Assembly: GCA_009692905.1 (NCBI GenBank) | Contig: SHYI01000030.1 | Location: 1-9,700 of the forward strand | Direction of reading: 5' to 3' | Source of the DNA: Chloroflexota bacterium | Lineage (GTDB): Bacteria > Chloroflexota > Limnocylindria > Limnocylindrales > Limnocylindraceae | DNA: 9,700 nt | Shown: positions 1 to 5,635 of the stretch, piece by piece | Position numbering within the stretch: the stretch's first letter is position 1 | Layout: each line of letters opens with the position of its first letter | The notes under the pieces: generated by a model | The model's database searches: none | What the model saw: the letters and a program-made list of their open reading frames with translations, nothing else | Told to the model about the DNA's origin: nothing | Position numbers and translations under genes: made by a program

Positions 1-647
1 GTCTGTGTCGCACCATCGACGTCCTGGGGGCGTGCCGCCTCACTCCCCTGCAGCCATGTTGCAAGGGTGTCGGCGACGCCCACGGCGGCGAGTTCGGCAA
101 GCTCTACCTCAAGCTCTGCGGCGGTGACAGCTGGACGCGTTCGCAGATGTTGCACCGCAATGATTGGCCCTGTGTCGACCCCTTGATCCATGACAATGGT
201 GGAGACCCCCGTCTCGCGATCGCCAGCGAGGATCGTTGCGGGAATCGGGCTCGCGCCTCGATGTCGCGGCAGAAGTGACGGATGCAGGTTGACGATGCCG
301 CGCGGGTAGTGATCCAGGAGCGCCGCAGGAATGATCTGACCGAAATCCGCAAGCAGCGCCGCCTCTGCACCGATTGATTGGATTCGTTCAATTGCTGCTG
401 CGTCACGAACCTTGGCGACGTGTTCAACCCGTAGTCCGGCACCGCTCGCCCAGGTATCGACAGGGGTCGGCAAGAGTGCACCGCTTCGGCCGGCGGCGCG
501 TGGCGGCGCCGTCACCACAGCGGCGATTTCAAAACGGGGGTCCGATGCAACGGCGCGGAACGACGGGACGGCGAATCCGCCACTGCCAAATAGGATCAGA
601 CGATTACTTGTGACTATGCCCTCGCAGCGCCTTACGGCGCCGTGCAA
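1..647 (-). CDS. fmt: methionyl-tRNA formyltransferase, 3' end cut by the window edge
   Basis: Transfers a formyl group from 10-formyltetrahydrofolate to the amino group of initiator Met-tRNA in the cytoplasm. I translated this frame by hand: it stays open from a TTG at 647 to the left edge, giving 215 residues of a family usually about 310 long. The N-terminal Rossmann-type formyltransferase domain is clear. LILFGSGGFAVPSFRAV (residues 17-33) matches the family's opening strand and loop, and AAGRSGALLPTPV (51-63) matches the PAGRGKKL-type loop. NLHPSLLPRHRGASPI (120-135) carries catalytic Asn120 and His122, and GVDTGPI (156-162) carries Asp158; the Asn-to-Asp spacing of 38 equals that of the E. 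coli enzyme (106 to 144). The C-terminal OB-like tRNA-binding domain lies outside the window. The start is uncertain. TTG at 647 overlaps def by 44 bases, with GAGG 9 bases upstream. No ATG or GTG occurs where the family normally begins, around 612-614. It lies next to def, the usual partner. Confidence 0.93.
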   Translation of the reverse strand, partial: MHGAVRRCEGIVTSNRLILFGSGGFAVPSFRAVASDPRFEIAAVVTAPPRAAGRSGALLPTPVDTWASGAGLRVEHVAKVRDAAAIERIQSIGAEAALLADFGQIIPAALLDHYPRGIVNLHPSLLPRHRGASPIPATILAGDRETGVSTIVMDQGVDTGPIIAVQHLRTRPAVTAAELEVELAELAAVGVADTLATWLQGSEAARPQDVDGATQ

Positions 648-1155
648 CCACGGCGGCCTCAGGTGAATCGCCTGGTTCCTCGTCGTCGTCCTCATCGACG
701 GCGATGAGCTGATCCATGGAGTCGAGGTAATCGATGTAGAGGGTGCCGGCGAGGTGATCAAGTTCATGCTGCACTGCGCGCGACAAGAACCCCTGCTCAC
801 TGAACTTGTACGGGCGACCGTTGCGATCCTGCGCCTCAACCCAGACGCGCTCTCTTCGCGTGATCTCAGCGACGTATCCAGGAATCGAGAGGCAGCCCTC
901 AAGGTCGGTCTGGTCGCCGGTGTCGCGCACGATGCGTGGGTTTACCAGCTCGTAGGTCTTTCCCTTCGCCTCCACAACGGCGACGTTCATCGGCTCACCC
1001 AGTTGTGGAGCGGCGAGTCCGACCCCTGGCGCGGCGCGCATCGTGTGGGCGAGATCATCAAGAAGGGAGTGCAGCAGCTTGCCGAAACTCTCCACGGGCG
1101 CGCCAGGGAGGCGGAGCCGCGGGTCACCGAGGAGTAGGATCGGACGAACACTCAT
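604..1155 (-). CDS. def: peptide deformylase
   Basis: Removes the N-formyl group from new polypeptides at the ribosome exit; an Fe(II)/Zn metallo-hydrolase. All three family motifs are present in the 183-residue product: GVGLAAPQ (residues 44-51), EGCLSIPG (86-93) with metal ligand Cys88, and QHELDHLAG (129-137) with ligands His130 and His134 and catalytic Glu131. EGCLS is the form typical of bacterial type 1 enzymes. The core ends near residue 150. It is followed by a roughly 30-residue tail that is first very acidic (DEDDDEE, 154-160) and then basic (ARRRKALRGHSHK). The ATG at 1155 lies 19 bases after the priA stop and has no convincing Shine-Dalgarno sequence, so reinitiation after priA is plausible. 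The end overlaps the start of fmt, and the two act on opposite ends of the same formyl-methionine cycle. Confidence 0.97.
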   Translation of the reverse strand: MSVRPILLLGDPRLRLPGAPVESFGKLLHSLLDDLAHTMRAAPGVGLAAPQLGEPMNVAVVEAKGKTYELVNPRIVRDTGDQTDLEGCLSIPGYVAEITRRERVWVEAQDRNGRPYKFSEQGFLSRAVQHELDHLAGTLYIDYLDSMDQLIAVDEDDDEEPGDSPEAAVVARRRKALRGHSHK

Positions 1156-1174
1156 GGCGAGATTCTAGCAAGCG

Positions 1175-3604
1175 CTACAGGAGCGTCTCTGGGTCCACAT
1201 CCACCGTGAGGTCGCGTCCACGAATCAGCGGTAGATACGGCTCAATGCTTGCGGCGCGAAGGATCAAGTTCTCCCGCCAGCGCCCGGCCCGCCGCGGTAC
1301 CCATGCGGGGATCGGCCCGAGAATGCGCGCCTGATCGTCGCCTCCCGCTGCCGCAGCGGTGCGGAGGTTGGCTGCCAACCCCTCGATGCTGCGGCGTGCC
1401 GCGGCCGCAGTTGCCGCCGCTGCACTGACCTTGATCGTGCGCAAGAATGGCGCGCCGCCGGCCGCCTTCCGCAAACCGATCTCGCGGGCACGCCAGGCCT
1501 CGACACTCCCCCCGCGGGCGATCTCCACGGCCGCCGTGATCGCGGGGTCTTCGGGGCGATAGCTTTGAATGACCGCCACGCCGGCCTCTGTGCCGCGTCC
1601 GAGTCGCCCTACCGCTTGAACGACCAGCGCCACTGCGCGCTCCGCCGCTCGCTCGTCGGGGAGGAGGAGGCCCGTGTCAGCCGAGACGATGCCGACCAGC
1701 GCCAGCGCCGGCAGGTCGAGCGCCTTGGCGGCGAGCGCGGTGCCGACGAGGATCTGCGTTCGGCCACTACGGAACGCATCAAGAATGCGGTCGCCAGAGC
1801 CGATCGCCGATGCCGCGTCTGCATCGAGGCGATCAACAACCACGTCGGGGAGCGCCGCACGCACCTCGGCCTCGAGGCGTTCGGTGCCACCACCCAACGC
1901 GCGAATACGTGCCCCACTACACGAAGGGCAGCGAGTGAGTGGCTCCGCTGCAATGCCGCAGCCGTGGCAGCGCAGCAGCGATCCGGCGCTATGGAGCACC
2001 AGTGGCCGCTCGCATGAGGGGCACGATTGCGCGGCACCACAGTCGCGGCAGAGGAGCGCCGAGGCTAAGCCGCGGCGGTTAATGATCAGGAGCGCCTGTG
2101 ATCCCCCACTCCAATCCAGCGCAGTGAGGCGTTCGAGCAGCGAGCGGCTCATCATGCCGCGCCACCCGTCGGCGAGCTCTTGCCGCAGATCGATCACCTC
2201 AACGAGAGGAGCTGGAGTACGTCGCGTCAACGTGAAGCGGCGCCAGCCCTCGATCTCGGCGCGCGCCAGCGACTCAACTGCAGGGGTAGCGCTCAGAAGA
2301 AGGGTCGCGGCGCCAGCAAGGCGTGCCAGCTCACGCGCCGCTTCACGCGCATGCAGTCGCGGTGTGCGATCAGATTTATAGGCACTCTCATGCTCTTCGT
2401 CCACAACAACAAGACCAACCTCGTCACGCAAGGCACCGAGGGCGACGCGCGTGCCGACGACGAGATGCGGTCCCGGCTCAAGGAGTCGGTCGTGTGCATC
2501 GAGGCGCTCACCAGCACTGAGGCCTGAGTGGATCGGCTCGGGCACGCCACCAGCAGCGGCGAGCATGTCCGCAGCGATCGCCACCTGCGCCGCCTCTGGC
2601 ACCAGCCAGAGCACCGATCGACCAGCGGCGATCATCCGCACCGCAGCATCGGCGGCCGCGCGACTCTTGCCAGAGCCAGGTGGGCCATCGACGAGCAGCG
2701 TCTCCCCTGCCGCACTGCGCGCACAGACGGCATTGGCAATCTCGCGCTGCACACTAGTCAGGGTGATTTCGGACCCCGCACCATCAACTGGCGCGCTCCG
2801 CCGATCGGCATGCCGTCGCTGGATGCGCCGAACCTCAAGTTGCACAGCGCCAGCATCGGCGAGTCGTCGCGCCGTTGGGAGGCCCCCGGGGAGTGCACTC
2901 GCGGCGATCCAAGGATCATCACTGTGCGCCGCTGCGGTGAGCTGCTCCACTGCGGCAACCTGTCGGCTACCGAGTCGCATCGCCTCTAGGATCGCAGGGG
3001 CAACATCCGTGATCAACGAGGCGAAGGTCGTGTCGAGGCTCTGCGCACCGCGACGTACCAGTGACCAGCGACGCTCCGCCTCGCCAAGTAGCTCGAGTTG
3101 GCGCAGGCTCTTCAGTGTTGCTGCGCGCGTTTTACCGCGCGCTCCCGTGAGACGCTCCACAGCCACCCACTCCTCGCCAAGTCCGATGCGCGCAGAGGTT
3201 TCGCTCGCCTCTCCTACCCTGCGCGACTCCAGCACGACAGCATCGAGCATCCCAGCTGGTAGGAGCGAACGCACGGTGGTGGCGATCGGAGCGGCCCAAC
3301 GCGTTGCAATAGTTTCCGCAAGCGACATGAGCAGAGGGGTAACGAGCGGCACACTGCCGAGTCGGCCCTCAATCGGTTTGAGGGTGATTCCTGCTGGTGG
3401 CAGATCTGTTGGATCGAGTGCCACCACAATGCCAATTGCCCGCCGTCCGCCAAACGGCACGATCACGCCATCGCCAACGGTGGCGTGGGTCACGTCGCTG
3501 GCAAGGTAGTCGTAGAGTCGCTCGCCAGGAGCTCCTGGCACATCGACGGCGACGCGAACGACCGTCATCGGAGGGGCCACGTGAGGCTCGGCGCCCCCGG
3601 TCAC
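1175..3604 (-). CDS. priA: primosomal protein N' (PriA replication-restart helicase)
   Basis: A superfamily 2, 3'-to-5' DNA helicase that recognises abandoned forks and reloads the replisome. Domains seen in the 809 residues are: a 3' DNA-binding region (about 13-115); a poorly conserved winged-helix region (about 116-275); a helicase core with Walker A GPPGSGKS (307-314), DEEH (402-405) and SAT (438-440); eight zinc-binding cysteines in four CxxC pairs (519/522, 528/531, 546/549, 559/562); GGGTERLEAEV (571-581) opening the second helicase lobe; motif VI QAVGRLGRG (663-671); and a C-terminal domain with GPIPAWVPRRAGRWR (763-777). Motif V is eroded: GTALAAKALDLP (621-632) replaces the usual GTQM...KG.DFP. 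Residues 728-754 are very Ala-rich. The start is GTG at 3604, overlapping the gmk stop as GTGA; an ATG at codon 13 (MTVVRVAVDVPG) is also possible and fits the family's N-terminus well. Unlike actinobacterial PriA proteins, it keeps the ATP-binding motifs. Confidence 0.96.
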   Translation of the reverse strand: MTGGAEPHVAPPMTVVRVAVDVPGAPGERLYDYLASDVTHATVGDGVIVPFGGRRAIGIVVALDPTDLPPAGITLKPIEGRLGSVPLVTPLLMSLAETIATRWAAPIATTVRSLLPAGMLDAVVLESRRVGEASETSARIGLGEEWVAVERLTGARGKTRAATLKSLRQLELLGEAERRWSLVRRGAQSLDTTFASLITDVAPAILEAMRLGSRQVAAVEQLTAAAHSDDPWIAASALPGGLPTARRLADAGAVQLEVRRIQRRHADRRSAPVDGAGSEITLTSVQREIANAVCARSAAGETLLVDGPPGSGKSRAAADAAVRMIAAGRSVLWLVPEAAQVAIAADMLAAAGGVPEPIHSGLSAGERLDAHDRLLEPGPHLVVGTRVALGALRDEVGLVVVDEEHESAYKSDRTPRLHAREAARELARLAGAATLLLSATPAVESLARAEIEGWRRFTLTRRTPAPLVEVIDLRQELADGWRGMMSRSLLERLTALDWSGGSQALLIINRRGLASALLCRDCGAAQSCPSCERPLVLHSAGSLLRCHGCGIAAEPLTRCPSCSGARIRALGGGTERLEAEVRAALPDVVVDRLDADAASAIGSGDRILDAFRSGRTQILVGTALAAKALDLPALALVGIVSADTGLLLPDERAAERAVALVVQAVGRLGRGTEAGVAVIQSYRPEDPAITAAVEIARGGSVEAWRAREIGLRKAAGGAPFLRTIKVSAAAATAAAARRSIEGLAANLRTAAAAGGDDQARILGPIPAWVPRRAGRWRENLILRAASIEPYLPLIRGRDLTVDVDPETLL

Positions 3605-4227
3605 ACCGAAATCCGACGCTCCGGGTGCTTCGCACGCTCGGCGAGGACAATCTTCTCGACCTGAGCCGCGGCCTCCTCGGGATAACCAGTCTCGTTCAAC
3701 ACCAGATAGTCATACTCCTGCGCGCGTTCCATCTCCGTAATCGCGTTCCGCGCGCGCGTCACCAGCTCATCGGCCGTCTCTGTGCCACGACCGGCGAGAC
3801 GCTCGGCGAGCGCCTCTGGGGATGGGGGTGCGACAAAGATGAGGAGCGCTTCAGGGATCACCTTGCGCAGGCTCCGCGCACCCTGCACATCGATCTTGCA
3901 GAGCGCATCTTGCCCGCGCGCTAGGGCGCCGCGCACCTCGTCACGTGGCGTTCCGTACGAGCGATCGTGTACGGTGGCCGCCTCAAGGAGTTCGCCTGCG
4001 GCGTTCAGGGCATCAAACGATTCGCGGCTCTGGAAGTGGTAGTGGACACCGTTCATCTCGCCGGTGCGGGGTGGTCGGGTCGTGCAGGTGACGACGTAGT
4101 GGAAGGTTTGGCCCACTGGGCGGCGGCGCAGCTCGTTGATGATGGTGTCTTTGCCCACGCCGCTCGGCCCGGAGATCACGATCACCTGGGCGCCTGGTGC
4201 CCCGGCTCGTCGCTGTGGCTCCATCAC
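3601..4227 (-). CDS. gmk: guanylate kinase
   Basis: Phosphorylates GMP (and dGMP) to the diphosphate with ATP, in purine nucleotide salvage and synthesis. The product is 208 residues, the usual length. The P-loop GPSGVGKD is at 20-27. The GMP-binding elements TTRPPRTGE (49-57), GVHYHF (60-65) and YGTPRDEV (91-98) follow. IDVQGA (112-117) is the strand next to the active site, and RLAGRGTE (143-150) holds the lid arginines. GTG at 4227 and ATG at 4224 are adjacent codons. The GTG overlaps the rluD stop as GTGA, and the ATG overlaps it by one base (TGATG). A purine-rich stretch (GAGGGGAGGG) lies just upstream and can serve either, so the true start may be the ATG, one codon in. The 3' end overlaps priA by 4 bases. 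In many genomes rpoZ and coaBC lie between gmk and priA; here they are absent. Confidence 0.97.
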   Translation of the reverse strand: MMEPQRRAGAPGAQVIVISGPSGVGKDTIINELRRRPVGQTFHYVVTCTTRPPRTGEMNGVHYHFQSRESFDALNAAGELLEAATVHDRSYGTPRDEVRGALARGQDALCKIDVQGARSLRKVIPEALLIFVAPPSPEALAERLAGRGTETADELVTRARNAITEMERAQEYDYLVLNETGYPEEAAAQVEKIVLAERAKHPERRISV

Positions 4228-5168
4228 CCCTCCCCTCTGCTGGAGTGCAACCGTAGCGCATCAAGGGGCGCCTGCAGGTCGGCGGGGAGCTCGGCCTCGA
4301 GGCGCATCAAGCGTCCATCCCGCGGGTGAGCAAAGACGATCTTCCAGGCGTGAAGGAAGAGGCGCGTTGTTGCATCTGGACCGCGTCGGCTGGTGCCGTT
4401 CCCATAGGTTGGGTCTCCGGCGATCGGGTGCCCAATCTCCGTCAGGTGCACACGAATCTGATGGGTGCGGCCGGTGATCAGGTCAACCTCAAGCAGTGTC
4501 CAGCCCGGGAATCGCTCGCGCACTCGGTACCCCGTCGTCGCGTCGCGACCACCTGCGACCACCGCCATACGCTTGCGCTCATTCGGGTCTCGGCCGATCG
4601 GTGCCTCGATGCGCCCCAGCTCGGCGGCTACCGAACCTTGCACAAGGGCGAGGTAGGTCTTCTTGATGCGCCGCGCCTTGAGCTGTGCCATCAGGCTCAG
4701 CTGCGCCACGTCACCCTTCGCAACGATCAAGAGTCCACTGGTGTCTTTGTCGAGCCGATGCACGAGTCCAGGACGCGCGACGCCGGCAATCCCGGGCAGC
4801 TCTGCCACATGGTGCAGCAGCGCATTGACGAGAGTGCCCGTTGCGTGGCCTGGCGCGGGATGTACCACGAGACCGGCAGGCTTATTTACCACCACGATGT
4901 CCTCGTCTTCGTAGACCACGGTGAGCGGAATATCTTCGGCGAGGAGCGTTGTCTCACTCACCGGCGGAATCACGAGGTGGAGCGTCTGCCCTGCAACGAG
5001 CGTGGAGCTGGCACGCACGATGAGGCCCCCCATGGTCAGATGGCCCTCAGAGATAAGTCGCTGCACAAACGAGCGAGAGAGCCCACTCCTATCTGCGACA
5101 AACCGGTCAGCACGCTGCCGGGCCGCCTCTGGCGGGATCGGCAGATCTAGTTCACGCGCCTCACTCAT
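4224..5168 (-). CDS. rluD: RluA/RluD-family 23S rRNA pseudouridine synthase
   Basis: Isomerises uridine to pseudouridine in RNA; RluD acts on the helix 69 loop of 23S rRNA. An N-terminal S4 RNA-binding domain (about residues 16-70, containing ADRFVADRSGLSRSFVQRLI) precedes the catalytic domain. VYEDEDIVVVNKPAGLVVHP (85-104) opens that domain. HRLDKDTSG (137-145) carries the catalytic Asp140, and GRTHQIRVH (233-241) is the second family signature. The length of 314 is typical of RluD. Which uridine is modified cannot be read from sequence, so RluD rather than RluC or a paralogue is inferred from the S4 domain, the length and the position next to lspA, a frequent pairing in bacteria. The ATG at 5168 overlaps the lspA stop (ATGA), and the 3' end overlaps gmk. 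No clear Shine-Dalgarno sequence precedes it, so translation probably depends on coupling to lspA. Confidence 0.92.
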   Translation of the reverse strand: MSEARELDLPIPPEAARQRADRFVADRSGLSRSFVQRLISEGHLTMGGLIVRASSTLVAGQTLHLVIPPVSETTLLAEDIPLTVVYEDEDIVVVNKPAGLVVHPAPGHATGTLVNALLHHVAELPGIAGVARPGLVHRLDKDTSGLLIVAKGDVAQLSLMAQLKARRIKKTYLALVQGSVAAELGRIEAPIGRDPNERKRMAVVAGGRDATTGYRVRERFPGWTLLEVDLITGRTHQIRVHLTEIGHPIAGDPTYGNGTSRRGPDATTRLFLHAWKIVFAHPRDGRLMRLEAELPADLQAPLDALRLHSSRGEG

Positions 5169-5635
5169 CTGCGAACCGTACTACGGGAACGCCACAAGGT
5201 ATCCACGAGCAAGATCACGATGCCGAAGCTGATCCCTGCATCGGCGATGTTGAAAGTCCAGAATCGCAGGGTTCCCACGCCGACATCAATGAAATCAAGC
5301 ACATAGCCAAATGCCAAGCGGTCAATCAGGTTGCCAATCGCGCCACCAATGAGCAGCCCGACCCCAACCGTCAGAGGGGTAACCCGAGGGAGTCGCTCAC
5401 GCTCGTGGTAGATCACCAAGGCAACGATGACCCCGATGCTGAGAGCGGCAAGGAGCGGAGCACTCCCCTGCACGATGCCGAAGAGGCCGCCGCTATTCTC
5501 ACCGCGGATGATCTGCAGGAGCGAACCGATCAGCTGATGTGGGACCGCAAGATCCATGCCATCCACCAGCATCTTTGATGCTCGATCCGCTGCGATGAGT
5601 GCGAGCGCAATGAGTGCGAGTGTGGCCCGCCTCAT
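5165..5635 (-). CDS. lspA: lipoprotein signal peptidase (signal peptidase II)
   Basis: An integral membrane aspartyl protease that removes the signal peptide of diacylglyceryl-modified prolipoproteins. The 156-residue protein has the expected four hydrophobic segments: about 4-16, 58-77, 87-105 and 125-146. Family motifs are DRASK (17-21), NSGGLFG (47-53; the usual form is N.G.AFG, with Leu here for Ala), GNLIDRL (101-107), VLDFIDV (112-118) with catalytic Asp114, and FNIADAGISFG (128-138) with catalytic Asp132. The start ATG at 5635 overlaps the ileS stop (ATGA), and the stop overlaps the rluD ATG (ATGA). ileS followed by lspA is a common bacterial gene pair. The first membrane segment is built from a duplicated stretch of Ala, Leu and Ile codons, listed separately. 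Confidence 0.96.
   Translation of the reverse strand: MRRATLALIALALIAADRASKMLVDGMDLAVPHQLIGSLLQIIRGENSGGLFGIVQGSAPLLAALSIGVIVALVIYHERERLPRVTPLTVGVGLLIGGAIGNLIDRLAFGYVLDFIDVGVGTLRFWTFNIADAGISFGIVILLVDTLWRSRSTVRR
5595..5620. repeat. imperfect 15-base tandem duplication within lspA
   Basis: The 11-mer ATGAGTGCGAG occurs at 5595-5605 and again at 5610-5620, a period of 15 bases in frame with lspA. On the coding strand it encodes the repetitive first membrane segment (ALIALALIA). Because the period is a multiple of three, a gain or loss of one copy would change the hydrophobic length by five residues and keep the frame. It may equally be convergence from low-complexity Ala/Leu codons. Confidence 0.6.

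Noticed and set aside
104..481. Minus-strand 125-codon open frame at the left end
   Set aside because: It lies out of frame inside fmt, whose own frame shows the catalytic motifs and continuous homology across the same bases.
2451..3509. Long plus-strand open frame (352 codons) opposite priA
   Set aside because: It is antisense to a fully motif-supported priA. Its translation is low-complexity Ser/Arg/Ala with no recognisable domain, as expected from the complement of a GC-rich coding strand.
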